64,000 bases of DNA from Gigaspora rosea. Its lineage: Eukaryota; Glomeromycota; Glomeromycetes; Diversisporales; Gigasporaceae. Shown in pieces: positions 1 to 11,790 of the stretch (its first letter is position 1; each line of letters opens with the position of its first letter). The translations under genes and the position numbers were made by a program. The DNA is taken from assembly GCA_003550325.1 (NCBI GenBank), contig QKWP01000223.1:343309-407308 (forward strand), read 5' to 3'. A model generated the notes under the pieces. It saw only the letters and a list, made by a program, of their open reading frames with translations. It was not told the origin of the DNA and made no database searches.

Positions 1-332
1 TTTCAAGTTGACAGTAGGTCAACAGATCGAAAAGACGGCTAAGCAGTGATGCTACGATCACATGAGTGATCCCGGTTCTAACAAGAGAATCCAGTATATG
101 CAAGGAGAAAGATAAGTAGAAATTTAATGAAATTACCAATTCCGGGTTTAGGCGTGAATACTAATATAACCTGATTTAGCAGGAACATATGACAACAACA
201 TGCAGATATAAAACGGAGGAGCGGCAGGGCAGCACGACAGCAGCCTTTCAAGAGGCAAAGCAATTTCGCACCCTACCCTACCCTCCCTCACGTAGAATCC
301 TGCCATTTTGTGCAGCTTAAACGTCTTTTACG

Positions 333-440
333 GCCGGCCTGCATTATGCAGGTGGGAAACCACCGGTCAAGATCATGTGACTTCAAAGCTTCTGGCTAAC
401 AGCCGGCCTGCATTTATGCGGGTGGGAAACCACCGGCTAA
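333..440 (+). repeat. Direct repeat, two ~38-bp GC-rich units
   Basis: Two near-identical units (about 333-370 and 402-440) begin gccggcctgcat and end ggtgggaaaccaccgg. Each contains a small hairpin (ggtgg-gaaa-ccacc type). They stand out as GC-rich islands in AT-rich sequence. No coding potential was seen. Function unknown. Confidence 0.7.
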
Positions 441-444
441 CGCC

Positions 445-610
445 AATTACACATCAAACGCACTGATGTATGCTATATATATCTCAGTCAATTATACATC
501 AATCGCACTGATGTATTTCTCTTTCAATTATACATCAAACGCACTGATATATGCTATATATCTCTTTAATTATACATCAAACGCACTGGTGTATGCTATA
601 TATCTCTTAA
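445..610 (+). repeat. Tandem repeat, four units of 36-45 bp
   Basis: Four head-to-tail units start at about 445, 490, 526 and 568. Each contains aattatacatcaaacgcact followed by gatgtatgctatatatctc. The unit differences are small indels and single changes. The open frame across it is a product of the repeat and is not called as a gene. Confidence 0.85.
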
Positions 611-624
611 TAAAGTTTGAATAC

Positions 625-643
625 CCAGCGCTATTAGCGCTGG
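625..643. repeat. Perfect 8-bp hairpin
   Basis: ccagcgct-att-agcgctgg is a perfect inverted repeat with a 3-base loop just after the tandem array. It could form a stem in DNA or RNA. No T-run follows, so it is not called a terminator. Confidence 0.6.
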
Positions 644-1440
644 AATGCGTCCAACTATGATATCAAATGCGTGCAGTTCTTTTCGTACTCCGAAATGACA
701 AACCTGCCGAAAAATCATTCGGCTAATTTTTATCAGGTGTTCCAGAAATTATGATAGCTGTAAAAAGACTGGTTCTCATTCGGTCTTCTCAGGATTGCAG
801 CTGTTTTCACATATGGAGAAAATTTTTGATGGGAATGTTGCGATTATTAAAATTAAATGATATACGTAATGATTTATAAGTGATTTATATAAATAATTTA
901 TAAATATTATGCGATTTCATGATCGGTTTCATAAGTAATTTGCAGCTAAGAAAAACAATTGACCAACTAAATTCAATAATGATTATAATTTTATGTTGTT
1001 TCACAAACGGTTTCATAAGTGATTCGTAAGCGGATTATTAGCGGATTATTAGCTAAGGCAAGCAATTAACCAATCAAATACAATAGTACAATTCAATTTT
1101 ACCAGAGACCGTGCAATGTCAATTCTATTTTACCGGAGATCATGCAATATATTGGATTAAATTTTATGAAATATTATCATTAATTTTAATAATCACCAAA
1201 ATCAAAAAAAATTCGCCCATATGTAAATTCCGGGGCATCTGGTAAAAATTAATCAAATTAGTATTCGTCGATTCGATAAGTGGTAGTGATCAATAGTTGA
1301 AAAATTGTTGACAACCAAGCCAGTTATTTCAATTCAACAGCAATTACTTCAGACAAGCTAAGCGTTATTATGGTTCTTTAGTTTTAAATCTATCGTTTCA
1401 AAATTTTAACCTAATTCATGCTGATTCCCTTTTAAACCTA

Positions 1441-1451
1441 AATATATATAT

Positions 1452-1514
<63 letters not shown>

Positions 1515-1800
1515 TCTCCCTCCGCTATCCTGAAGGTCCTAGACACCTTATGATTTCTGTCACTCTTTAAGGCCAAAGTTATCATTCGGTGGAGCAGGCA
1601 TATTGCCTCTGATTCGTCACCGAACTAGTGAGATAACTCATACTCCATTAAGTCCGTCTCTATGACGTCCCGGGGTCCCTGATCCCGCGGTGTAGGACCT
1701 ACTTTATCTAGGTCCGCAGTTTCCTAACTTCACATGACCCACCAGTCGAATTGCACTTTATAAGCTGGGTTTACTCAATGTTTACGTCATTTGTTGACGG
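1441..1800 (-). mobile_element. SINE-like or 5'-truncated non-LTR retroposon
   Basis: A 360-bp insertion is flanked by the 6-bp direct repeat aaccta (1435-1440 and 1801-1806). Copy B of the duplication has the uninterrupted site near 12615. On the minus strand the body (about 300 bp, GC-richer than its surroundings) ends in a run of about 30 A followed by (TA)n. That is the structure left by LINE-type target-primed reverse transcription. No ORF is present. I could not identify clear pol III A and B boxes, so it may be a SINE, a truncated LINE 3' end or a retroposed small RNA. Confidence 0.75.
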
Positions 1801-2365
1801 AACCTATATTTTATAATATTTGATATACTTTAAAACTTTTAATAAAATAATTTATACTTTGATTTTGTTGACTATACAGTAATTCTAACACGGCTTCGAT
1901 ATCCTTAATAAAATATTGGTTATTTAGCAGTTAGATTCATAATTGGTGCTATATTTTTAATCCAGTCAAAATATTCTTGATCATATCGAATTTTTTATTA
2001 GTGCCTTGTTTTACTGTATTTTCGAAATGTTTTTATGTTTTTTTTTTATGCTAAGCTCTATTTGTTAACAAGGACAGTCTTCCCTATAAATTTTCGCTCA
2101 GACTCAACACATCAAACTTATTAGGCATGCATATTTCAGGCGAAAAGTTAATGTTGAATGAGTTAACATTGTAATACCGTTCAGAATACTATCGCTACGT
2201 ATTAAAAAATTTATACCGCTTCAACATAATCGAATCGGCCAAACAAACATTTGACAAATTTTTCACTAGATGTCCCAGAATTATGAAAAAACAGTTGTAA
2301 TCAGGTAGAATAGTGATGGCAGAAAAAATTCATGATCAGGTAATTGTGACCCAACTAATGATTAA

Positions 2366-2460
2366 AGATGCAGACTTATTTACGTCAATAATTACGTGCT
2401 TTATTTTATAAACCGACTTTTTATATAGGCGTAACTAATTGATATCATAAGTCTGCATCT
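2366..2460. mobile_element. Small MITE, hAT-like
   Basis: The element has 14-bp perfect terminal inverted repeats, agatgcagacttat and its complement at 2366-2379 and 2447-2460. It is flanked by the near-identical 8-mers actaatga and actagtga. It is missing from the equivalent place in copy B near 13150. An 8-bp duplication fits hAT. Confidence 0.7.
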
Positions 2461-2462
2461 AT

Positions 2463-2573
2463 ACTAGTGATGCAGGCGAATCGTCCCAATAATTGTCGTA
2501 ACTAGTTAAGACATAAGCTCTTTTAACTAGTTTCGCTTAAGCCGTAACTTCATTGCATGCATCACTAGACTCA
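2463..2573. mobile_element. Foldback MITE, rearranged copy
   Basis: Terminal inverted repeat ctagtgatgca / tgcatcactag. It is homologous to the tighter foldback at 13152-13226 in copy B, with a rearranged centre. Present in both duplicates, so it predates the duplication. Confidence 0.55.
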
Positions 2574-2926
2574 ACCAAAACTGATATCTATAATATAGTA
2601 ATATCCAAATTTTATAAATATTGTATATTGAAATTACATTCTGACTGCATTTTGAGGTTCAGAATGATCTGATCGCGAATTTTTTCCGCCATCTATTCTA
2701 CCTAATTGATTAATCCCTAAAAAAATGCTAAAACTAATATTTATGATTAACATGAGATGCTACTGAACATATTCTAGATCATTGCACTCGCGGATTTTAT
2801 TCAAGCAGAAGACAAATGGATATACCGGTAATTATAATAAAAAGAATAAAATATTATATATACATGTGGATATAAACATCTAAAGTCTAAATCTAAGTGG
2901 ACTATAAAATTAAACCTTATATCTAA

Positions 2927-3782
2927 TAGCATGACGGAAGTTCGATTTATGCATTGTGGTTACACAAGATTTTACATATCAAAAACATAAGGAATAGGGG
3001 TATATCATATGACAACTCATCAAAAAATCGACCAATTTCTACGAAACTTTACTTGGATGTTCTGTGGCCATAACGTAGACGTTTTGTCAAAACACATCTA
3101 ACGCATCTAACGATCTGTATGACTTTCATAAGGCACGAGTACGAATGTATAAATGTATATACAAATGTACTAGGGTGAGTATATGAATATATAGTTATAT
3201 GACTGCTAAACAGTTAATACGATATTTGCATTTTTTTTTATTTATCTATACTTATAAAACTCTTATTTATAACCGTTTAGGTTGTTCGAATAGTTATAAG
3301 AGATGCATACAATCAGAGGCATTGGTTTTGTTAGCTATAGTTTGTGGATACGAATGTATGAAAATATGTACTGTATAACATAAAAAAACGGGTGCATGTT
3401 ATATTTACTGTAACAATAGAATCTATATAATAAATAATATTTGTATTAATGTTTGAAAAATTGCATTCATGTTAAAAAAGAGTAAAATACAGTATCAATA
3501 TTAAAGATTATAACGTTGAATGATATTAATGTATTTAATGTTTTTAGTGATCAATAATTCTAGAACATCATATTATATATCATAATTTTTAACATAACGA
3601 TAAGAGCTATTAAATAAGTCCTTTGATAAGTTTACATAACATAGATTGAACAGCGAAGGTTTTTTATATTTTAATATATCGAAAGTATCAAACTTACAAT
3701 TTACTGATATTAAATCAGCCAATCATATTTGATGAAGATCATCTGACATGATAGCCAATTAAAAAGAAGTTCTGTCATGCTA
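2927..3782. mobile_element. Non-autonomous DNA transposon, 856 bp
   Basis: Ends tagcatgac and gtcatgcta form imperfect terminal inverted repeats, extending to about 16 bp with mismatches. The flanking direct repeat tatctaa lies at 2920-2926 and 3783-3789. Copy B carries the unfilled site near 13620. No transposase ORF is seen inside. A 7-8-bp duplication suggests hAT or a relative, but the superfamily is uncertain. Confidence 0.7.
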
Positions 3783-4008
3783 TATCTAATATCTAATAAG
3801 AGGTTGAGAATTATATAACTTAAATATATCGTAAAGCAATAATAATGCTCATGAAAGCCTCGAGGATATTTCCTCATTAGCATGCTTATTATTTTGTGGT
3901 ACACCGTTATTATTCCATCATACGATATAAAAACGTTATGCTGTAAATATTAAACCATCTATTCCCAACTTTAAGTATAATATGAATACGATTTAATCAA
4001 TCATGGCA

Positions 4009-7000
4009 TTAGAAAAGATAATTTTGCTGAATACCATTTAAACATTCCAGAACTAACATTATATCTGGACGTACTCTAGGATCGTTATCCCAACATTGTT
4101 TATATAGATTTTCATATTTAATTGGAGTACCTTCAACAGATACTTCTCTTCCTCCATTAAACACATGAATGGCAATTGCATATCCATTTTCAAAGAATTT
4201 GAATGGTGGATGTCCACTAGAGATCTCCCAGAGAATAACGCCAAAACTATAAATGTCTGATTTCATATCTCGTGGATAAGAGTTGTTCCTAAAACATTGT
4301 GGGTCAATATATTCTGGCATTCCTCGAGTAACTGAGGTTGAAAGTGATGTATCATTCATTAGTTCAGATATACCTAAACCCGCAATTAATGTCCTTCCTT
4401 CGCAGATCAAGATATTTTTAGAGTGCTATAAATGAATTTTGTTAACAACGAATTGTAAAGTATATATTCAATAATAAATTTAAAAATGTGACAATTCTTA
4501 CTAGACCACGATGTACTATGCCATTATCATGTAAGTATTTGATCCCCTTTGCTATTCCTATAGCCATATGCAATTTTTCACCCCATTGCAATTTAGAAAA
4601 ATTATCTGCCAAATAGGTACGTAAATTTCCGCTATCCGCAAATTTAAAAATCATACTGTAATATTCGCCGGAAGTGTCTAATTATTAGATAGACATAAAT
4701 TAATATTGATGATAATTACTTTATTATTAGCTACAGTTACTTAGACCAAAAAAACCTTTAGTCAATCCGTAAAATTTAGTAATATTATGATGGAAATTAT
4801 TTTGTAAAAGTTTAAGCTTTTGAAAAATAAATTTAATTATTAATTAATATTTAAGATGAAATAATGTACAAATACCAAAAGTAAACATACTTTTCTAGTA
4901 AACTCATCAGCAATCTTTTGGTTTAAAAATTTATCGTTTATACCAAGGCACTTAAGAGCAACAGTTAGTCCTTTTTGCTCCCATTTTGATTTATATACGG
5001 AACCAAGTCTTTCTTCAGAAATCTTAATATGGTTACTGAACTGATTAAAATCATAAAATTTAATGATTTTTTCTGAAATAATTTTTTCTAGCAATCCTCC
5101 TGAAGGTTTTTCTGTAGTCACATGAGAGTCCGTTGGTTTATATATAAGTTGATCTAAAGAATCGAAAACTTTTTCTATTGTCGGTCGTTTTTCTGGATCA
5201 TTGTCCCAACATTGTTTATAAAGTTTTTCATATTCAATTGGTGTGCCTTCAATAGGTTTTTCTCTTTCACCACTATTAACAATAATAGCAATTGCATATC
5301 TCTTTAATGATTGAAAAGGCTTACGACCACTTGAAATTTCCCAAAGGATGACACCAAAGCTATAAATATCAGATTTGGTAGTAAAGCTGAATTTACTGTT
5401 TATAAAGCTTTGAGGATCCAAAAATGCTGGCATTCCATTTAAAATCGAGCCTGAGTTCGACGTATTTGACGTATCAGAAGTTGTCAATTTAGATAAACCA
5501 AAATCTGAAATCATCATATGGTTATCGTGAACTAGGATGTTATTTGGATGCTATAAAATGTACAATAAATTATTATAAAACGGTGGGTGAATTTAATGCT
5601 TTTAAAAATCATAAGGCATACTTACAAGATCTCTATGAATTACTCCATTAACATGCAAGAACCTGAGACCTTGTGCTATTTCTTTCGCAATACGAAATTT
5701 ATCTTCCCATTGTAATTTTGAAAAGTTTTCATTCAGATATTTACGCAAGTTTCCGTCATCGGCTAATTGTAAAACTATCCTATAACTTCCAGTAAAGTCT
5801 ATGTATTATAATGTATGAGAATATGAATATTCGAATCACATTCTAATAAGCTCATTTAATTATTAATATGTAAATGAAAACCTTTAGTTACACCATAGAA
5901 ATGATTTATACTAGGATAAAAGCTTACTCTTTGCAAGAGTTGAAGCTTTATGCACATTTAACAATTTAGAATTAGTATAGAAAGTTTAAATAATACAATC
6001 AACTCTCTCTAAGTTCAATCTCTTCATATCCGCGGATTTAAGGAATCACTATTAAACTGCGCTATAATCTTAAAAAATGATTAACCTTTAATCTAATGGA
6101 CTGTTTTGGACAATTTTACTATCAAAATGACCGTGACAATTCTAACTAGCCCAAATTACTAAATTTCGATCACAGGGTCACGAGATCTTCAAAGACCTTT
6201 GTTCTTCGGGTGTTTTTGGATGGGCAACCCCATTCAAAAACACACCTCATGACCCTGTGATTGAAATTTAGCGATTTTGGTCTCAGCCATTTTGGTAGTA
6301 AAATCGTCCAAAACAGCCCACTAGACTAAATTTGTTAAAAAAAGGCCCAATTCCTCAAATTCGCGGAAATGCTAAGTGCAACTTTTCTCTAAATGCAACT
6401 TTAAATTTTGGTTTAAGTAAACCAATTTGCCGATATGTTTATTTTACAGACAATTATTTCACCGACAGCCATTTCACGATAAAGTAATTCTGGTCATTTG
6501 CCGTTAGGATCAGGTTCAGAAAAAAGTTAAGGTTAGTGCAATTTTTAAAAAAACCTGTCAGTGAAATAGCTGTCGGTGAAATAATTAGCAAAATAAACAT
6601 GTCGGCAAATTAATTGTCGGTGAAATGACACGCATCCGTTTAGTCTCTATAATTGCTTTTTTTTTTACTTGTTCTCTAAATGCATGTTGCTAAAGACTTT
6701 TACTAAAATGCACCTATTGTGTTTTACCACCTATGTTAAATTATCTCAAAAACTAGCAAATTAATTAGTATTCGATACTCTAAATAAAAATGGTCTACGT
6801 CCCTAAAGACCTTTCAAAACCAAACCCAAACCTAACATGAAAAAATGAGTTAAATTTTATAAACTAAACATATAAAAATTGAAAAAGAATAATAGGTGTA
6901 AAACCACCATAGGTGCGTTTTACAATAATGTTGTTAAAAGTCTGACCCTAACTAAATACACTTAGAGAGAGTTGAATGCACTAGGAAGTTTCTGAATTAA

Positions 7001-7284
7001 TATCAACTATGCCATACCTCTTTAATAAATACTTTTATGGACTTCCCTTCCACATAATTTAAATTTTTAAGAGCGACTTTTAATCCTGCGCTTGTCCATT
7101 CGGATTTACTTACAGTGCTAAATGCCCCATTACCTATTATCTCATTGCCAGTGAAATCATTATAATCTATGTAATTAATAACCCCGTTTTTAATATCATT
7201 TTCAAGCGATTCGAATGAAGGTTCTTCAGCAGGACGCGCAGTAGAAGGTTCCTCAGCAGAATACGCAGCAGAATGTTCAGCCAT
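4009..7284 (-). CDS. TKL-type kinase fused to a C-terminal pseudokinase domain (copy A)
   Basis: Predicted cytosolic signalling protein of 605 aa. Exons by frame and GT-AG sites: 7018-7284, 5882-5945, 5626-5798, 4891-5550, 4756-4816, 4502-4677, 4009-4425. Intron phases are 0,1,0 in both domains. Domain 1 (about aa 45-295) keeps the glycine loop (G51-N-G53), the VALK lysine (K73), HRDL (165-168) and DFG (184-186), so it looks catalytically competent. Domain 2 (about aa 320-600) has the VALK lysine (K368) but a degraded glycine loop, HRG for HRD (D to G at 466) and GLG for DFG (483-485), the pattern of a pseudokinase. The start is the first Met of an Ala/Glu-rich leader. A near-identical paralogue lies at 13990-16980. 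Substrate unknown. The exon joins are my prediction; the family assignment is firm. Confidence 0.85.
6089..6328. mobile_element. Long-TIR MITE (family 1), in kinase intron 1
   Basis: About 240 bp with long imperfect inverted repeats. The left end reads taatctaatggactg and the right end is its complement with changes. The inner arm continues through tggacaattttactatcaaaatg. The same family lies at 16038-16279 and 22711-23002. It sits in intron 1 of the kinase gene in both duplicates, so it is older than the duplication. Confidence 0.8.
6425..6610. mobile_element. Foldback MITE, in kinase intron 1
   Basis: Left arm from ttgccgatatgtttatttt with caattatttcaccgacag. The right arm at about 6560-6610 is the complement. 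The centre contains a unique spacer (about 6485-6555). A diverged version occurs in the same intron of copy B (about 16385-16585). Confidence 0.75.
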
Positions 7285-8345
7285 TATTCAACATATGAAA
7301 ATACGAGTAAGTGGATGTATTTATACTTTTAACTCCGTGCAATACCCAATCAAATGACTTTGTGCACAAATATTTAAATACGTATAATAAAGATTTTCTT
7401 GTCCTACGTACTCTTATTTACTGAGCTTAAAAAGTCATTTAGGCGTAGTGGTGCTAATAAAAGAGGACTGTCGGAATACGATTCCTGAAATTCTCCTGAA
7501 ATTCTGGGAATTCCTAGTTTTCATAAATTCCGCTATAAAGAAATGGGTGAAAATATAGCGAATGCTAAGACGACTTAACCTAAGCTTCAAAAATATGAAT
7601 AGTATTAACATCTAACGTTATGGATTCCAGTAAATATTTGAAAAATTTTTTTTGTTATCTAACAAATTTAAAAAAATTTATATTCTAAAGAAAATTTAGT
7701 TCTCAAAATTTTAATAAAAATCTCAAATTTTAAGTTCTCAAATTATTTTCAAATAAGAACGTAATCTTTAAATATTGTGTTCTCAAAAATATTTAATGTT
7801 CTGCGAACATTGAGAACATTAAATCTTTAATACTGTTCGATCGGTTAGTTATTGATTCAAAACCGTTTGACTGTGGTCAGTCATACAGTCAAATAGCTGA
7901 CCACAGATTTAATCGTACATCATAAGTGGCTTATTATTTATATAAATCAAATATCAAATATTATTCTATTAATTAGGCTCTTGAATTGTTTAAAGGGAGT
8001 TAAAAACGAGCATGTTATATTGTATTGCATTTTACTATATAGTATGTTATGTATATATTAACTAGAAAAATAGAAACTATTCAGAGTCCGAAGGAATGTT
8101 TTTATGTTACACCCGATCCTCTAGGGTAACTTTCTCGTGATTGGACTTTATACAATTACTTTTTACTCCCAACTTAGGAATTTTTTTTAAATGTAACCGT
8201 CATTTAAAACACTACAGAAGACTCTTTACAAACGAAGCTTAAGCATCTTGGGTATCTCTGAGATTCGCCATACCTAGGTAAACTTCACTAGAGACTGTAT
8301 TTAAGCTAGAATAATAATAATGTGTAATTTATATATATGCATTGA

Positions 8346-8723
8346 AGCTCCTAATTAACTCACGAAAGTGTAACAACTTGTTTAAAAAAATTTGAAAGTA
8401 ATAATAACTTCATAATAATATTAAATTAAAATAAATTACAATACAAGAAGCTTTAAATATGAGAAAAGTTTGGTAAGTAATTCATATTTCGGGATCTTTA
8501 AATTAATAAGATCAAAGTTGGTTTTTGGAGCTATTTAAGAACATAATTCCATCCAATCTGTGTTTATTTTATTTTATTTCTTAAAGTAACAAATAGGTTC
8601 TACTTTTTTATCCATGGTCTATATTTAATAAGATAGTTTTATTGTGTATTACAGGAGATAACGATTTTATCATTTTTGCATTTTAAGAAACTTGATGTAA
8701 TATTGAAACATTTCGAATAGTGT
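8346..8723. other. No gene seen
   Basis: AT-rich unique-looking sequence between copy A of the duplication and the composite repeat. No ORF, RNA gene or terminal repeat could be supported. Confidence 0.5.
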
Positions 8724-8918
8724 TTTGGGGCAGGTTCAAGAACAGTGAACCCAGTGGTATCTTCATGATCATCTATTTCACATGATTAATAATTCGGCCT
8801 AAATTAGGTTAGTGTTAGGTTAGGTAATAATATGGTTTAGGCCAATTTTTTTGTTGCTAGTAAGCAAATACGTAATTGCATGGTTTCACGTGATGTGATG
8901 ATCACCGGGTTACCTGTT

Positions 8919-9550
8919 TGTCACGACCGGGTGGGAGAGCTTTGTCGATTTTGTCCGATTTAGCTCCGATCGTAGACAAATTTGTACTAATAGTAGTAAT
9001 AGCCAAATTCCGTTTAAGTAGTTTAATCAGGTGAGATCATAAAACAATAGACAGGGATTTAATTTTTAATTATGAAGCGTATAATTCTTGATCTTGTGAG
9101 GGAAAGTTCAATTTTATTAAGGTTTCGGAAATAAATTTCTTAATACATCAGGGTACGTTAATAATCATTACAGATCTATTTACAAACAAAAATGTGGAAA
9201 AATCTGTCCCCCCTTATAACTGAAACCTTCTCTTTATATATTTTCAGATTGGAGCGGGAGCATTAAGCTCCTACTGAGAGTTTTTAACTCCTTCCGAGAG
9301 TTTTTAGCTCCTCCCGGGAGTCTTTAGCTCCTCCTGAGAGTCTTTAGCTCCTCCCGGGAGTTTTTAGCCCCTTTCCCGCCACGATGATCATTTCCCATAC
9401 TATACCTAAATAAGGAAAACAATGAAATACTGATAATATGCACCAGCTATAATACTAATATGACGACAAATAAAATAAAAATAAAGATAAGATAGAATAA
9501 AATAAATAAAAAAACAAAATAGAATAAAATATTTTATTTTAATCGTAACA
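8919..9550 (+). mobile_element. Solo LTR of an LTR retrotransposon
   Basis: A 632-bp element begins tgtcacga and ends tcgtaaca, the usual TG...CA LTR termini. It is flanked by the 5-bp duplication ctgtt (8914-8918, 9551-9555). The sister repeat at about 24845 shows the uninterrupted site. No internal coding region remains, as after LTR-LTR recombination. A run of about five 20-bp units resembling gagtttttagctcctcccgg lies at about 9276-9372. Confidence 0.85.
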
Positions 9551-10652
9551 CTGTTCTTATGTCCCAAATCTTCACCCGTCGGGTGGACTATGTGCCACCC
9601 GGGTCAGTTTACAGCCGTTTTCATAAGTTCTGGAATGACTGAAAAAATTGCTAATGACCGAATTGATAAGTTACCGAGTCGGAATCAATAAGTAACCGAC
9701 TCAACCGAATCAGAAACTTATCGATTCGGTCATCGGCAATTTTTTCAATTGTTTGAAAACAGCTGTAAAAAAAGTCAGCACCCGGATACAAACAGGTCAC
9801 CCGAATTACAGCTATTATCATAATTCCTGGGACACCTGTAAAAATTTGCCGAATGATTTTTCAGCCGATTCGGTTAGGCCATGCAAAGTTAATTTTTCAT
9901 TTTGCATAACCTGGTGTTTCAGAATTCCGGTCGGCGGTCGGATTTTTCTTTTTTTCTTTTTTTCTTTCTTTTTTTTTTTTTTTTAAAAAAAAAACTTTGC
10001 GTGGCCTAAATTCATGTTCACATTAGGTAACGCAAAGTTATTTCTTCGGTTTACATAACATGGAATTTGTTTTTTTTATCGAACCTATCGTGTAATTCCG
10101 GAAAATTAAGGTCATCATCCGGTGACACCGGAGAAAAAAATTAAATGGCAAAAATGGAATAATTGGCACAATGGGAATTTTTAAAAAAAAGGTTTGTTTG
10201 GGTCAGCGGGTTATACAAAACGAAAAATTAACTTTACATGGCCTTAAGTTATTGATTCAGCATGATCCATATAATAAAATAATTAATAAAAGATATTTTA
10301 TATCGTAATGATTATTTTACGATTGTCATAACAATAAAGTCAATGATTTTAAATTTTTGTCGGAATATGTTTGGTGTACTTAGTTTGTACGAAAATTTAT
10401 GGAAAAAACTGTTCATGTCAACCAATAAACCTTAAAAAAGGAATCGAATATAAATTAGACATTTATAACAAATATATTACTTGAACAGGTGCCGCTATTA
10501 AAAAAGTTAAATAGGATCATGAATTTGTCGACTGGTTTAAAAATGAATCTCGGGTTAGGATTCCAAACGACAAGATATTATTAATATTTGTCGAGAATGC
10601 ATGAAGAATTATGATAAACGAAATTAAAGTAAAAAATTTATATGTTTATATC

Positions 10653-11246
10653 CCTATAAGAAAAGTGGTACGGGTTGGTGTCGGGATGCTCGAAATGGCA
10701 CGGATCTTGTGGCACGTGCAGGAACGTTTTACGGAATGGCACGGCACGTAATATCACGTCATATGAAATGGCACGTTCAGATGACACGTATGTGTACGTT
10801 ACACACGTGTTGGTTCGTGATATTCGTTTCGTGGAGAGCGAAAGATCAGTAAAGGATTTTTTTTAAAAAACAGAGCGATATCTCATGATTTCACTAATGA
10901 AGCTTCCCTAACAAAAAAATTCCCTACAAAATTTTGCTTCACATGCAGTTAGCTTGTTCATCTTATGTTGATTACTTATGCAAATTTATGTTTTAGTAGT
11001 TATTAATCCACATCATTATCGCGGTGGCACGTGAATTTACGTTCATTACCCGTGCCAAATCCCGTGCCGATTCGACTAGTAAACTGCTGCAAAACCCGTG
11101 CCATTTACGGTCCAATTGGCACGGGCACACGGTCCCTCACGGTCCACTAAATCCGAACCAACTCGGGCCATACCCGTACAAATCCGGACCTTGACCCGTG
11201 CCTATCCGATTCCATCCCGTGCCTATACGGTACATTTTTCTTATGG
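10653..11246. mobile_element. Non-autonomous inverted-repeat element rich in GGCACGG motifs
   Basis: Ends ccctataagaaaagtggtac and the imperfect complement of gtacatttttcttatgg, at about 10653 and 11246. Many GGCACGG/CCCGTGCC subterminal motifs face each other from the two ends. The sister repeat at 25900-25950 lacks it. The target duplication is unclear and the transposase family is not identified. Confidence 0.6.
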
Positions 11247-11264
11247 TATATATATTTTGCCTTT

Positions 11265-11790
11265 GACAAGAACCGAAAATTAGTTAAAATAAAAAAATGC
11301 ATTCGTTTGAACGAAAATAGATCTTGCCAAAGAATAGGAATCGAAATTTAGATTAATTTTTTAAAAGCGAATTTTTCGTCTTCGACAAGAAATGAAAAAT
11401 AATTAGAAATGAATAAATGCTTTCGTTTGAACGAAAATGGATCTTTCCAAAGAATAGGAATTGAAGTTTTATACAAATTTTTAAAAACTAATTTTTGGAG
11501 AAAAATAATTAGAAATGAATAAAGGCTTTATTTGAATGAAAATGGTTCTTGCCAAAAGATAGAAATTGGAATTTTACACAATTTTTTAAAACCGAATTTT
11601 TGTCGAAAAATAATTAGAAATGAAAGGTTTCGTTTGAATGAAAATGGATCTTGCCAAAGAATAAGAATTGAAATTTTACAAAATTTTTAAAAAACGAATT
11701 TTCGTCGAAAAATAATTAGAAATGAATAAAGACTTTGTTGAACGAAAATGGATCGTGCCAAAAAATAGGAATTGAAATTTACGACTTACA
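11265..11790. repeat. ~105-bp tandem repeat, 4-5 units
   Basis: Units carry gaacgaaaatggatcttgcc, then aagaataggaattgaaattt and ataattagaaatgaataaa. The same array occurs reverse-complemented at 25447-25920, inside the inverted segment of the composite repeat. Confidence 0.85.

Larger units (their letters stand above)
690..8345. repeat. Segmental duplication, copy A
   Basis: This block matches 11905-18062 in the same orientation over coding and non-coding sequence. Shared landmarks include a motif at about 813-880 versus 12063-12130, all seven kinase exons, two inverted-repeat elements, and gagactgtatttaagctaga at the far end (about 8293 versus 18003). Copy A is longer mainly because of insertions at 1441-1800, about 2366-2460 and 2927-3782, each absent from copy B. 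Apart from the kinase gene and these elements, 813-3990 and 7285-8345 hold no gene I can support. Confidence 0.9.
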
